A DNA stretch of 64,000 bases from Brachypterus glaber (lineage: Eukaryota > Arthropoda > Insecta > Coleoptera > Kateretidae): NCBI GenBank assembly GCA_958510825.1, contig OY294047.1, forward strand, positions 44,623,365 to 44,687,364, in the 5' to 3' direction. Shown piece by piece: positions 25,901 to 33,269 of the stretch. The notes beneath the pieces were generated by a model. It had not been told where the DNA came from, did no database searches, and saw nothing but the letters and a program-made list of their open reading frames with translations. Numbering within the stretch: the stretch's first letter is position 1; each line of letters starts with the position of its first letter. The position numbers and the translations under genes are program-made.

Positions 25901-26896
25901 TAATTTTTTTTTTAATATATAATTTTTAATTTAAAATTTTTATACACGGGAAATAGATATTTTTATTAGCAAATCACAAATATATACATGTCAAACTGGT
26001 TTTATCAACAATAGCAAGATTTTTTTTACAAAATGGGTACTTTTCTCACTGACATGCCTACATATATTTTTTAACAGTTACTAAAATTTTAATAGGCGTT
26101 TTACGATAACACATAAAATGTCAGAGTAAATAAAGTTTCTTGAGGAACGTGATATTTTACGGATCTGTTAAAGAAAATACAAGTTTCAACGAAGTAATTT
26201 TCGTGTTTCAGCATTTAAAATTATGTTTAAGTATATTTCTTATTTTAAATTAAAAGCTCGAACTTTTATAATATAATGTGGATGTTGCCTAAACATTGGG
26301 AGAGAAGATTAATTTTCATTTGGAAAGACCAGACCCCTCTATAGGCTATAGCCCCCTATACGAAAGTTATTTTTTTTAAGGTATAGTTATTTTAAACCTT
26401 CCCGCTTGTAAACAATCTCGAAATTACCATAGCAACGTAAGATACGCATGCGTTATTAAAGTAAACAAAAATTATAAATTTTGGTATGTTAACATTCACA
26501 ACACACATGTTTCAGTGTAAATCGGACTTTGTGAAGTATTTAGCGGCAAATTTAAAATAACTATACCTTAAAAAAATAAACTTTAGCTGAGCCAGAATAA
26601 ATTCAATATTAATTATTTCCCCTGTTTGCATGTTGTGATACTAGGAAACTGAAGAGCTGTATAAGGACCCTCAAAGTGTCCGGACTCGTCACCCAGAGTA
26701 TGTACACTAGAAAAGTAATTACCTGTAGCTGTTTGCTTATTAATAATGATCCCCGTATGTTCTCCGCCAGCTACATGCATGCTGTCGTTTGTTTTTTTCA
26801 CGGCACGTCTTTCTATGATAAGTGTGGTGGAGTTGGCGGTTTTGCACTTGGGGGTCATTACTACCTGCTCCTGCTCTGTGGTCTCAGTCATTTTGC
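6436..26896 (-). CDS. winged-helix / nucleoside-phosphorylase-like fold protein, 3' partial (5 exons)
   Basis: I do not recognise a named gene. Exons (transcript order) 26896-26723, 23893-23681, 14240-14124, 7745(or 7739)-7634 and 6695-6436 all have GT-AG borders and agree in phase (1,1,1,2,1), giving about 290 residues from ATG at 26891. Residues 1-57 are polar (MTETTEQEQVV); 57-128 form a beta-rich block (LTLEFRVYLVSGQTG...); 129-166 are helical and charged (KLEVELRQLEEGDVP). About 170-235 look like a winged helix (TIEKVLEIIE, PITIQEIAKDNGWDQEEV, HLSELQARHLV). From about 260, PTIAIITAQYCEKLAVDAMI resembles the first strand and helix of the PNP/UDP-phosphorylase fold. The frame ends at donor 6435, so the catalytic remainder is outside. 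The exon joins are seen; the fold names are inference. It could regulate transcription or act as a nucleotide-sensing protein, but no function is claimed. Confidence 0.75.
6696..7633. other. gene 2 intron 4
   Basis: 938 nt of AT-rich sequence. A GC-richer island at about 7130-7215 (CTGGCTGATGCTGGAG ... TTTCCGGGGGAG) has no open frame and matches no RNA gene I recognise. Confidence 0.5.
7634..7745 (-). CDS. gene 2 exon 4 (first winged-helix helices)
   Basis: Encodes EENSLGNVVLLTIEKVLEII through QEIA, then two bases of Lys. Donor GTGAGT begins at 7633. Two acceptors 6 nt apart, both TTTCAG, give either Leu-Ser-Ala (from 7745) or Pro (from 7739) at the junction without changing frame. Confidence 0.78.
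7937..8598. mobile_element. element with CAGTGTTGCCGAT ends, carrying a SINE
   Basis: CAGTGTTGCCGAT at 7937 is inverted as ATCGGTAACACTG at 8586-8598. TTTGCCAGTAAT-type motifs lie inside both ends. The tRNA-headed SINE at 8088 sits within it, so the SINE arrived later. No clean target duplication. Confidence 0.5.
8088..8378 (+). mobile_element. tRNA-headed SINE, copy 1
   Basis: The 5' head looks like a tRNA, with a clear RNA polymerase III B box (GTGAGTTCGATTCTCAC at 8147). The body shares TTTTTCAGTTAATTAA, TGGCGAA, AAAGCCGGTGGTTCCC and CCACACAAGTCCTGGAC with the copy at 43250, and ends in GTACGAGGTTAA plus an A-rich tail. The head differs between the copies outside the B box, suggesting subfamilies. 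Non-autonomous: it would need a LINE partner, and none is visible here. Confidence 0.8.
8599..8957. other. intronic spacer with a perfect 9-bp-stem hairpin
   Basis: Mostly featureless. CTCACTCCATCC (8812) pairs with GGATGGAGTGAG (8845-8856) around a GC-rich loop. Confidence 0.5.
8958..9096. mobile_element. family E hairpin MITE, copy 1
   Basis: CCTTGAGTGGGTATTAACAT at one end and its near complement (ending CACTCAAGC) at the other, with an ACTCCACCCTG / TAGGGTGAAG subterminal pair. A half copy follows at 9123 and a full copy is at 44474. Confidence 0.7.
9123..9235. mobile_element. family E half copy plus (AAT)n
   Basis: Begins CCTTGAGTGTGCAACATCAC and repeats the GGCGAGGGCACTAAATTTTA segment of the element just upstream, then ends in an (AAT)6 run. 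Confidence 0.55.
9299..9606. mobile_element. hairpin MITE with ~45-bp inverted ends
   Basis: CAGTTACCAACGAAGTAATA at 9299 is inverted at 9585-9606 together with the adjoining AACTCTTC...CTAGAATAGGCAT. Inside are two direct copies of TATATTCARGCCTGAACAAT about 41 bp apart (9396, 9437). Confidence 0.65.
9607..9929. other. intronic spacer
   Basis: AT-rich, with nothing recognised beyond short GTTAATTAA repeats. Confidence 0.5.
9930..10348 (+). mobile_element. family C element, copy 2
   Basis: Starts ACAAGCCGTGAAGATATG, contains TATTCACAGTAAATGG just inside, and ends GGCGCTGTGAATAATAT. Contains a self-complementary GGACGGACGTCTGTCCGTC at about 10187. Confidence 0.7.
10349..10844. other. intronic spacer
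   Basis: Low-complexity and G/C-run patches (10446-10490). Short frames are not supported by motifs. Confidence 0.45.
10845..11073. mobile_element. family B hAT-like MITE, copy 1, with perfect 8-bp TSD
   Basis: Inverted ends CAAGGGCGTAGAT / ATCTACGCCCTTG are flanked by the identical 8-mer CCACTTCC (10837-10844 and 11074-11081), the signature of hAT transposition. Both sides have long G or C runs just inside the ends, and the interior holds one GTCCCTGACGGTTTCTACC unit followed by AAACTTGGCGCCCC. Confidence 0.85.
11082..11822. other. intronic spacer with degenerate GGGATTT repeats
   Basis: From 11085 to 11260 short GGATTT/GGGACTTC variants repeat irregularly. The rest is AT-rich and unremarkable. 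Confidence 0.45.
11823..13194. mobile_element. family A hAT-like element carrying a satellite array
   Basis: Outer ends are ATGAAGCTGAAGTTTGC (11823) and its complement (ends 13194). A further complementary end lies at 12003-12036. A block with GACTTTTCTTGC and AATTCGATCTAAAACTACT occurs before (about 11880-11960) and, as a variant, after (about 13025-13110) the array at 12038-13012. The flanking 8-mers (ATTTTTTT, ATATTTTT) match at 7 of 8 positions, compatible with one decayed hAT target duplication around the whole unit. Confidence 0.7.
12038..13012 (+). repeat. 175-bp tandem (satellite-like) array, ~5.6 copies
   Basis: The string TTAATTTCCGCTYGGTAAT recurs at 12038, 12213, 12388, 12563, 12738 and 12912, so the period is 175, 175, 175, 175 and 174. 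Each unit contains TATTTGGCGCCGATAAAAGC and ACCTATCTAGCCGGGGCTAC and differs at only a few positions. The last unit is partial. Confidence 0.95.
13212..13433. mobile_element. hairpin MITE with internal CGAAATCTTG mini-repeats
   Basis: CGAGGGGTAAACCTC at 13212 is inverted as GAGATTTACCCCTCG ending 13433. Between them about nine degenerate copies of (G)CGAAATCTTG(T/C)G are spaced irregularly. Confidence 0.6.
13460..13973. mobile_element. family F MITE (GTATTACGTAACG ends), copy 1
   Basis: Ends GGGAGCGTTCAAGTATTACG and its complement, flanked by TCT on both sides (13457-13459, 13974-13976), a 3-bp target duplication. G-runs flank GTTACGCCGCGTTAC on each side. The centre (about 13700-13820) holds a block rich in AACCGGTT. 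Confidence 0.75.
14124..14240 (-). CDS. gene 2 exon 3
   Basis: Acceptor TTTTCAG at 14241 and donor GTAAGT beginning at 14123. 117 nt, phase 1 in and out. It encodes the tail of an Asp codon, then YVGFIKKIMKLMQHNYQ through GDVPTRP. This helical segment links the N-terminal block to the winged-helix-like part. Confidence 0.8.
14241..14707. other. gene 2 intron 2, proximal part
   Basis: AT-rich. Short GCACCAGGTGCATAGC near 14377 is self-complementary; otherwise nothing seen. Confidence 0.5.
14708..15567 (+). mobile_element. family C element, copy 3, interrupted
   Basis: Same ends as copy 2 (AAACCGTGAAGATATG at 14708; GGCGCTGTGAATACTAT at 15551). It is longer because a hairpin MITE sits at 14747 and the A/T homopolymer interior is expanded. 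GACAGACAGACA lies at 15415. Confidence 0.72.
14747..14892. mobile_element. hairpin MITE nested in family C copy 3
   Basis: TGTGACTTGGTCTATGAAAA at 14747 is inverted at 14873-14892. The uninterrupted sequence at the same place in copy 2 (TATTATATATTATTCACAG) shows the insertion point and a TA duplication. Confidence 0.75.
15568..15982. other. intronic spacer
   Basis: Contains irregular GTTACA/GTAACA motifs (15690-15830); no element boundaries could be drawn. Confidence 0.45.
15983..16123. mobile_element. hairpin MITE, TAGGGTTACTCGATC ends
   Basis: TAGGGTTACTCGATCGGTTG at 15983 is inverted as GGATCGAGTGACCCTA ending 16123, and the pairing continues through TTGGTGTTTTGGTGG / CCAAAACACCAGACAA. 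Confidence 0.65.
16312..18879. mobile_element. 2.57-kb non-autonomous element, ACACTGCCCAGTAAAAG ends
   Basis: ACACTGCCCAGTAAAAGAGC at 16312 and its complement ending at 18879 are inverted repeats that continue through CTTTCCCATTTKTCACCTCCGC. A second inverted layer (TACCAATTTTC...CCCCCAACCCTCAGGGGG, about 16408 and 18680) extends the arms. The interior holds a (TA)n-poly(T) tract, CCCTGAGGG motifs and a (GGTC)n stretch at 18303, but no transposase frame. Superfamily uncertain (CACTG starts are seen in CACTA and other groups). Confidence 0.7.
16833..16900. repeat. (TA)n microsatellite followed by poly(T)
   Basis: About 24 TA units and then about 20 T. It explains the low-complexity 89-residue frame on +. 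Confidence 0.95.
18895..18940. repeat. near-perfect 21-bp-stem hairpin
   Basis: GCACGTTAAAATAACCCCTA pairs with TAGGGGTTATTTTAGCGTGC around a few bases. It lies just outside the end of the 2.57-kb element. Confidence 0.7.
19135..19538 (-). mobile_element. family I MITE, copy 1 (~404 bp)
   Basis: Runs from ATGGAGCTCTCTACAAC to GGGAGAAATCTCCAT. Internal palindromes CCAAATAAATACTGTATTTG and AAATATTGTATTTGTTC appear in all copies. Highly similar copies lie at 51003 and 60913, both inside dynein introns. Confidence 0.85.
19811..20778. mobile_element. family F-like element, GGGGCTGTCC ends, TTA target duplication
   Basis: GGGGCTGTCCATATATTACG and its complement are flanked by TTA (19808-19810, 20779-20781). 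The right foldback arm preserves the empty site GAGGCTTTACCTGG, so exactly TTA was duplicated. The interior carries repeated GAGTTCCTC motifs (about 19925-20000, 20408-20475) and three GTCCCTGACGG units at 20066, 20139 and 20231. Confidence 0.85.
20066..20300. repeat. GTCCCTGACGG minisatellite block, 3 units
   Basis: Units start at 20066, 20139 and 20231, each GTCCCTGACGGTTWCTACC + AAACTTGGCGCCCC + GGCGCCC. The same module is in family B MITEs. Confidence 0.85.
21539..21791. other. intronic spacer
   Basis: AT-rich, with CATCCATGCCTCGATCCATGC near 21687; nothing recognised. Confidence 0.45.
21792..22030. mobile_element. hairpin MITE, ATGTAAAGCAAAC ends
   Basis: ATGTAAAGCAAACAAGCAAA...CCGATAAATCCA (21792) is inverted at 21995-22030 (TGGATTTATCGGG ... 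GTTTGCTCTACACAT). Confidence 0.6.
22248..22693 (+). mobile_element. family K repeat, copy 1
   Basis: Body TTTTGCGACTCTTATAAGCT...GGGTTGGC...CTAAATCAGTCATCAATTTAAATG followed by one arm of the family A core hairpin (AAAGCACTCGTTTCATAACA). The same body in reverse lies at 49263-49636 next to both arms of that hairpin. Confidence 0.65.
22764..23010. mobile_element. foldback with trinucleotide microsatellites at its tip
   Basis: AATTTGGACACAGCATCTCACACACCACAAAG-type arm (22764) is inverted at 22980-23010. (AAT)n at about 22853 and (ATT)n at about 22898-22932 lie opposite each other, separated by AAAGGTCTTTATTG...AAAGACCT. Confidence 0.75.
23061..23610. mobile_element. family M palindromic element, copy 1
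   Basis: GTGATCAGTAACTGACATGCC is inverted as GGCATGCCTATTATTGATCAC. Motifs AGAATCACC, CATTTCCGGAC and GGGCCGTAGC mark the arms. The copy at 41468-42200 shares them. Confidence 0.7.
23681..23893 (-). CDS. gene 2 exon 2
   Basis: Acceptor TTATTGCAG at 23894 and donor GTGAGT beginning at 23680. 213 nt, phase 1 in and out. It encodes ENGESSPPQLTLEFRVYLVS through FFRELVSPQEFPR. The GC and codon pattern stand out from the AT-rich surroundings, which supports a real exon. No known domain was recognised. Confidence 0.82.
23955..24722. mobile_element. Tc1/mariner-like foldback MITE, TA target duplication
   Basis: CACTACTGGAAAAAATTAAA at 23955 and its near complement ending 24722, flanked by TA on both sides. 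Arms are long (including AAGGCTGTATCTCAGTTAAA and CCATACGACCATTTTT) and the centre is near 24300. The 69-residue frame inside belongs to an arm. Confidence 0.75.
24788..24864. repeat. cluster of three short perfect hairpins
   Basis: AGCTCTCCCGGAGAGCT, TTGCTTACGGAGAG/CTCTCCGTAAGCAA and GTCTGGTAACCAGAC follow one another. Confidence 0.7.
24865..26361. other. gene 2 intron 1, no element boundaries seen
   Basis: AT-rich sequence with GC-richer stretches at 25200-25290 and 25570-25650. Frames of 68-70 residues here lack splice borders, family motifs and consistent codon use, so no gene is called. Confidence 0.45.
26362..26584. mobile_element. hairpin MITE, AAAGTTATTTTTTTTAAGG ends
   Basis: AAAGTTATTTTTTTTAAGG + TATAGTTATTTTAAA at 26363 is inverted at 26548-26584. 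It lies about 140 bp downstream of the donor of gene 2 coding exon 1. Confidence 0.65.
26723..26896 (-). CDS. gene 2 first coding exon
   Basis: ATG at 26891-26889 (context GCAAAATG) sits five bases after a strong acceptor (TTCTTTTTGTTTCAG), so at least one upstream non-coding exon is expected. Donor GTAATT begins at 26722. It encodes 56 polar residues, MTETTEQEQVVMTPKCK through INKQTAT. Confidence 0.8.
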
Positions 26897-27140
26897 CTGA
26901 AACAAAAAGAAAGTTTGTTTATAGAGGATAGAAAGTCTTTAACCCTGTAAGGCATCATGTAACCATATGGACACAACCTAATTTAGTTAATAAAAGTATC
27001 TTATGGTCTGTTTCTTCAAGAAAGATAGTAAATTAAAAATCCTTCAGTGAATATTTTCAATACAGATTCGAATATTGGATGTGCGAATATACTGCGTAGT
27101 TTATTTTATAAAACATAACTATATTCTATACACAAACATA
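26897..27140. other. upstream intron of gene 2, proximal part
   Basis: Ordinary AT-rich sequence with the polypyrimidine tract of the acceptor at its lower end. Confidence 0.45.
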
Positions 27141-27292
27141 CCGGGTGTCCCAACTCTATCCAGCAATTTTCTCGAAAACTAAAAGAGATAATCAAGTTCT
27201 GCGAAAACTATCTTAAATTAGACAACTTAAACTATCCTTTAGCATATATTTGATACTTTCAGCTCTTAAAATGTGGGCAGGGGCATGGGGGT
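27141..27292. mobile_element. solo end of the 2763-4702 foldback family
   Basis: ACCGGGTGTCCCAACTC through CAGCTCTTAAAATGTGGGC matches both outer arms of that element, but no inverted partner follows. Confidence 0.75.
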
Positions 27293-28359
27293 TTTTTTTT
27301 TTTTTTTTACAACATATTACAAGGCATTTTGAAAACATTTTGTATTTATTTGCTACAAAATTGATATTTTTATTGAAATTTAATGCATTTTTTAGCTTTT
27401 ATTGATATATTTAATTCTTTTTTGGACACCATGTACTTTTTTTCAAAAAAGTAAATATAATTCCTGAATTTGCACATATTAAAGAATACCCTTCTGGCAT
27501 TTATGAACCACATGTGTCAATTTTTAGCATTTCCACCCCATAAAAAGCCGTTTTATTTTTTTAGAGGTGAATAAAAATTAAGAATATTCCCTTATTATCC
27601 AGAAACAATTTTTTGTTTCATAAATGTCCAATATCAATGTTTTTATATTCTTAAAAAAAAAATAAAAACCCTTCACGTGACTTTCTATTCAAAAAAGCGC
27701 CGGGTGCGACCTCTAAATATTTTTTAAAAAATCTAAAAAAAAATCAGGGTTGTTTTTTCGCCTAAATGAATAATTTTAAGGGGTGGGATCCAAACTATTG
27801 CGTAGGTGCTGGGCACCCTAGTCATACATACGTAACGCAAAAATTTGCAGTTTTGATCCCCATTCCCCCATTTAACGCTCCTTTATAAATACGTAACACT
27901 AGCAGCCAAACCCCCCTACAAATCCTTTACGTGAGGACCTCACAGCTTGTTTTCCTTATATTATCTCAGAATATCTATGTGCGATAAAGAAGTACATCCT
28001 TGAAGGTTCAAAACAAGTGTGTGGCTTAATATTTATGTACATATTTAATTTGTATGTAGATACAAATTGTGAATGTATTGGCGACCTTTATATGATATAC
28101 ATTATTGCACAATTTATGTAAAATTAAAAAATAATAAAAATATAAACTACATCTTGATCAGTGGTGTGCACAGCGCCCCCGCACGCTGTGCTGTTCCGTT
28201 CTTTAGCCAATATCCCAGAAAACCAAAATAGGTCGAAACTAGTGCACTAAATGCGAGCTATTTTTATGGTCTAGAAACATCCTTAAAATGTCCCCAAATG
28301 CACACAACTAGCCCTAATATAGCTCGCATTTTTATTCCTATTTTTTTATCCATTTAGAA
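27293..28359. other. AT-rich spacer
   Basis: Homopolymer-rich, with CACAGCGCCCCCGCACGCTGTG (hairpin, about 28170) next to CAGTGGTGTGCA, a hAT-like end without a partner. Confidence 0.4.
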
Positions 28360-28515
28360 ACCTAAAATAGCATGCTATTTTCGACATATAATAGATCGAA
28401 AATATAGAATTAAAATAGCACCTGAATAGCATGCTATTTTTAATCCAAATAAGGTTAAAAATAGCATGCTATTTATGACCTAAATTAGCTCGAAAGTATC
28501 ATGCTATTTTCTACC
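28360..28515. repeat. cluster of AATAGCATGCTATT palindromes
   Basis: The 12-bp palindrome ATAGCATGCTAT occurs at about 28369, 28430 and 28462, with variant ATCATGCTAT near 28500, separated by 30-60 bp of AT-rich sequence. Confidence 0.75.
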
Positions 28516-28884
28516 TAGTTTAGCAGTATATTTTTGATCTGTATTTTTGATAGAAACAAAACAGGTGATATGCGTAAAAAAAAGTTATTATTTTTAAACA
28601 AGCGGATCAGAATAGGTAAAATATATTTGTTTGTGGTTCAGACTTGTATCACAACACACTTTAGATAATTTTTCTTGAAAATTTAAATTTTCACATTCAT
28701 GTTCTTCCCCACTGCCATTACTTTCGCTTTTACTCTTTTTACACAAATTTTCAATATAATTTTAACTCTCATTTTGACTATTATCCACTATTTCTACCAC
28801 TCCTCTATTCATCTAAAACTTCACTGCATTCACTAAGGTCACTTTTACTTTTGTTCTGTACTTCTTTACTTCTTAAAGAAGCTA

Positions 28885-29309
28885 CACGGAAAGAAATTAG
28901 TCGGCTCTGCGCTATACATTATAAGATATTTGGTAACAGTGGCAAATTATAGTGATTTAAGCTATAGATTATAAGGGACACAATAACTAATAATGTTAAA
29001 AATAAATTGGAAACGACTATATATATTACAGACACGATTATATTTATTACAGGCACTATTATAAATTTACAGAAATTTTATTATATTATAAAAATTATTA
29101 GCACGGACAATAATTAAATCTATTTAAGCTATAAATGCCATACTATTTGTTATATTTTATTATTCACTAAACAATTAAAGTATTTCATATAAATTTTTAC
29201 ACTGACTGCCATAATTGTAAGAGAAAGCCTTGTATTTATATAATAAGCGATTATAATTTGCTTGGTATGTGTGTTATAGCGCTCCTAGCTATAATTTTTT
29301 TTTTCCGTG
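28885..29309. mobile_element. mariner-like MITE, CACGGAAA ends with TA flanks
   Basis: CACGGAAAGAAATT at 28885 is inverted as AATTTTTTTTTTCCGTG ending 29309, with TA on each side. The interior is rich in TATAAGCTATA-type motifs. Confidence 0.55.
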
Positions 29310-30256
29310 TAAATAATCAAATTTTCTTTCTTTTTTTCGACGATTTTTGAAAGACCTGAGAAGAATTTACAATTCGTAAATTTCCAAAGCGGCGTGCATC
29401 CATTTTGAAAACTTTAGTAATACTAAACGTCTGTTAAGAAAAAAGAAACAAAATAAATACTATTTTGAAATATTTGCTTGCATTTAGTACGAAAAATAGA
29501 AGCATTATAATAAAATAGAAGCATTATAATAATAATTATTAGCCAGCTAAATTGAGACGATATAAGCAGTATAAAAAAGTCCATTTATAGCATGTTCTCA
29601 ATTAAACCAATACAAGCTATATGTTTTCTATATAAAGTTTGTCATTATTAGGTCGTCGTAAATTTTATCAAATTAAGGCGTATATTATCGACCTTAAATA
29701 GTTTATTAATCAACCGTTTAAAATTAGGGAGCGTTTAGTATTAAAAATGGAACTTATAATAATAAGACCTTAAATTAACATAAAATAGCATATATCTTTC
29801 GATATAATTATGAGTGCTTTTGGACGTACAATTAAAGCGTCCATTTTTCATTCAACTTTTGAGAAATATTTTGAATGTCTCAATAATTTCTTCCATTTTT
29901 CTTGCTATATGAAAGCAAGTTTGGGATGCTATATACTAGACTCTCAAGCTGGTTTTCTGGGTATATGGGACCCACCATACGCCTTAAAAAATTTAATAAA
30001 AAAAGCACCCTTTTTATTGATAGATTTTATAATACAGGGCCTACTAAGCATAACAAGTATTAAAATTAAAATAACCCTAAATAAATATAAGCAGTTTTTG
30101 AGAAAATCGATTTTTAATTATTATTTTTTTGAGTGTATGCTTTAGTTTTTTTTTAATATTTTTTTAAATACCTAGCTATTAATTATAACAAAATCTGTTA
30201 AAACGGATTTATCAATCAGTTATAGAATAAATATTAAATATTCAATATTTGTCTCG
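29310..30256. other. AT-rich spacer
   Basis: A tandem AATAGAAGCATTATAAT pair lies near 29500. A 111-residue frame (29810-30145, +) begins MSAFGRTIKASIF but shows no domain, no splice context and AT-driven composition, so it is not called as a gene. Confidence 0.4.
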
Positions 30257-30969
30257 ATGGATATTATTTGTTTATGGTATCTTCTTTTTGATAAACAAAT
30301 GAGGCGCACAGTTCCAAAACTAGCCACTTGCATTTTGCCGTGTCAAGCAAAAATACATAACGTTTGTAAAAATATCACGGTTCGCCGTTATTCACTTCTT
30401 AGTCGACTTTGGAATATACACAGTTTTCTTGTAAAATCTTGTATAAGATTTATTTACTTATACTGTAAATATCAAACTAAAACCAAAAATAAAATTATCA
30501 GGAGAAACTTTTTTTAATCGCAAAAAAGGGTCACTTGACATCCGTAACTTTTAATAAATAGGTTAATTTAAAGTTTTTTTTAATGAAAAACATTTTTTTT
30601 TAAATGTTTAAATTTTTTTAAATTTTCGAAATTTATTTTGTTTTTTTATTTTTTATTTTTTTATAATTTCATATTAAACCGTTTTTTTTTTGTTAATTAA
30701 TTAGTAAGAGAATTTAACTTTTGTTTGAACTTTTTGACGTATTTATACAAAAGTTATGGAGGTCATGTGACCCTTTTTTGCGATTAGAAAACGTTTCGCC
30801 CGATAATTAGATTATTTTATTTTTGGTTTTAAATCGATATGTAAATTATAAGTAAAAAAATTATACAAGCGTTTTCCAAAGTCGAACTAAAAGTGATTAA
30901 CGGCGAACCGTGATATAAGCAAAAACCTTCACCTAAAAGTTTTGTAAACAAATAAATAAAAACTATACC
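30257..30969. mobile_element. foldback element, ~300-bp arms
   Basis: TATCACGGTTCGCCGTTA...AGTCGACTTTGGA (30374-30415) is inverted at 30875-30920, and GATTTTTTTAATCGCAAAAAAGGGTCAC-type sequence (30515) at 30768-30787. The centre near 30650 is A/T homopolymer. Confidence 0.7.
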
Positions 30970-31036
30970 AAAAAAAAATCCAGATGAATACAATAAATAA
31001 AAACGGAATTCACACTTTCCAATCCCCGCTGAGCTG

Positions 31037-31258
31037 ATGAAGCTGAAGTTTGCAACGTTTTTTGCATCGAAAATTCAAATAGTATATTAAAGCACTTATT
31101 CCATAACAAGTTTTTAGCGTACTAGTACTTTAGAAAAATCGCCGGAAGCGGCTTGTTTTCTAAACTTGTATTCGTGCGCTAAAAATGTATGTTATGCAAC
31201 TAGTACTTTAATAAACTATTTGAATTTTCGTTACAAAAAAATGTTGCAAACTTCAGCT
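31037..31258. mobile_element. family A hAT-like hairpin MITE, copy 2
   Basis: ATGAAGCTGAAGTTTGCAAC at 31037 is inverted (end slightly truncated) at 31258. Core arms AGTATATTAAAGCACTTATTCC...TTTTAGCG pair around GAAGCGGC. Confidence 0.8.
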
Positions 31259-31905
31259 ATATCCCAGCTATTCATATAAAGAAGCTCTGCATTTTGTTTT
31301 TGTTTCAAGAGCCGTAACTTACGGCCCGTAAGTCATAGTATCCCTAAAGTCTTTGGCAAAGACAGAAAGAAATACAGACAGACATAAATACAGAGACAGG
31401 CAGACATCGCCCACAGATGAAAAAGTTTTATAATTTCATCTATGCCCCCCCCCCCTTCGGTTGTAAACCTAAAGCAAAAGTCATTCAGAAGATACACTTT
31501 GATTTTATGGAGTTTGTTTGCGTATTACTAATATTAATCCAAGATTAGCAAGAGTTGAGTCATACAATTGTGAGGTCAATTTCCAGATAATTTTATAATA
31601 ATAATAAATTCAAAAAGAAATATTTAATTAGCAGTATTCTCGGCTGTACTAAATATTTAATTTTTAAATATTTTTAAATGTGTGATACATAGTTATAGTC
31701 TATTTCAATATTTTTTCCCGACTGTATTTTTTTACTTTTGTGAAAAACTTTTTTCGAGACTTTTTGATTACCCTCAAAAAAAAGTTTAAAAAAAAATAAA
31801 AAATATATGGTCGAACAGTAAATTTTATGAGCTTTAATAGTAATTACATACCAAGGTAGAGAAGACATTTTTTATAGCCGAGCTTATTAAATCCCGAGCT
31901 GCGTA
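31259..31905. other. spacer with C-run
   Basis: Nothing beyond a CCCCCCCCCC run at 31446 and GACAGAAAGAAATACAGACA-type repeats at 31360. Confidence 0.4.
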
Positions 31906-32017
31906 GCAGCGAGTTTTCTAAAGTACTAGTGCACTAAAAACGTGTTATGGAATAAGTGCTTTTATATACTATTTGAATTTTCGATGCAAAAAAACGTTGA
32001 AAACTTCAGCTTTATGA
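31906..32017. mobile_element. family A half copy
   Basis: Right arm only: CGAGTTTTCTAAAGTACTAG through AAAACTTCAGCTTTATG. Confidence 0.7.
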
Positions 32018-32390
32018 CTTAACTATGAAAACAGCTTAATCTGTACTGATGGGTCATTTATTTACATGAGTTTGCGACTGTTTTTAAGATATATTTAGGA
32101 ACTTTTGATAGTTTTTTAAAAACACCCTTTAAAATGAAGCGTATTTCTGGACCACCCCGTATTTATGAAATTATCATTCTATAAATAAAAATTTATAGGG
32201 GTTACACAGAAGAATAGAAAATATTTTAATGTACGTGCACATGAAAGGTACCAAATGGTACAGTTTTTATCGAGAAATGAACATCACGCACTGTTAGATT
32301 ATTAAGAAAAAAAAAATCGGAAGAAAAGGGCCTATATTTTTTATTTCAGTTTTCAAAATATTTTGGCAATAAAAAACATGTACCTATGTA

Positions 32391-32539
32391 AGGGCACATC
32401 CACAGGCTCGCATAACAAGCATAGCACATACGAATGCGATGCCGTGATTGGCCTGATGTGCCGTCATGTATCTTGTAACCCAATCACGGTATCGCATTCT
32501 TAAGTACTATGCTTGTTATGCGAGCCTATGGATATGCCT
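32391..32539. mobile_element. hairpin MITE, AGGGCACATCC ends, TA duplication
   Basis: AGGGCACATCCACAGGCTCG through CGTGATTGG is inverted at about 32480-32539. TA flanks both sides (32389-32390, 32540-32541). Confidence 0.8.
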
Positions 32540-32574
32540 TAATACATGTCATGTATACAGGGTGGAAAAAAACC

Positions 32575-32729
32575 ATGAAGCTGAAGTTTGTAACGTTTTT
32601 TTGCAACGAAAATTCAAATAGTATATTAAAGCACTAGTTTCATAACATACTTTAGAAAACTCGCCTCAAGTGCTTAAACATACTATTTGAATTTTCATTG
32701 CAAAAAAACGTTGCAAACTTCAGCTTCAT
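32575..32729. mobile_element. family A MITE, copy 3, perfect 8-bp TSD
   Basis: ATGAAGCTGAAGTTTGTAAC to its complement, flanked by identical AAAAAACC at 32567-32574 and 32730-32737. Shortened centre. Confidence 0.88.
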
Positions 32730-33118
32730 AAAAAACCGGACACTTTTTTTCCTCTTAACCAATCGAGGAAAAAAATTACACTGAATGCTCATGATATCTA
32801 CCTACCAAGCCGTAAAATCTTGTTTTTAAATAAATTCAAACTGGTCCCTTGTCTTTTGGACGTATATTCATAAGGTCGAAACTGAAAACTGTTTCAATAT
32901 TTTCATCCTATTTATAGAAAAAACAGAGGAAAACATACATCGTTTTCTCCTATGTTAATTTGGTGGGTGTGTTTTAATATTTGCCTTATGGTACTTTAGC
33001 GGAAATAGGTATTTTACGCGGTACTTTAATAAATCAGTGACCCGTGGACAAATTGATCAGATTTAAAATACCCTGTAAACAATTTTAACTTTTTTTTTAT
33101 TATAGTCTGGGTACTTAA

Positions 33119-33269
33119 GGGAACGTTCAAGTATTAGGCAACGCAAAATATACCAAAATTCATACACTTCAAACCTCGGTTCTCGCGTTATTCAAGGCTG
33201 TAGAGGTTTCATATTTTGGCTACTATTTGAATTTTCGATGCAAAAAAACGTTGCAAACTTCAGCTTCAT
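33119..33269. mobile_element. half family F fused to half family A
   Basis: GGGAACGTTCAAGTATTAGG starts a family F left arm that stops at TTTCATATTTTGGC (33220). The right half of a family A hairpin follows immediately (TACTATTTGAATTTTCGATG to CTTCAT, 33269). Confidence 0.7.

Noticed and set aside
29810..30145. 111-residue + strand frame
   Set aside because: No domain or motif recognised, AT-driven composition, and it lies between repeat elements. Likely chance.
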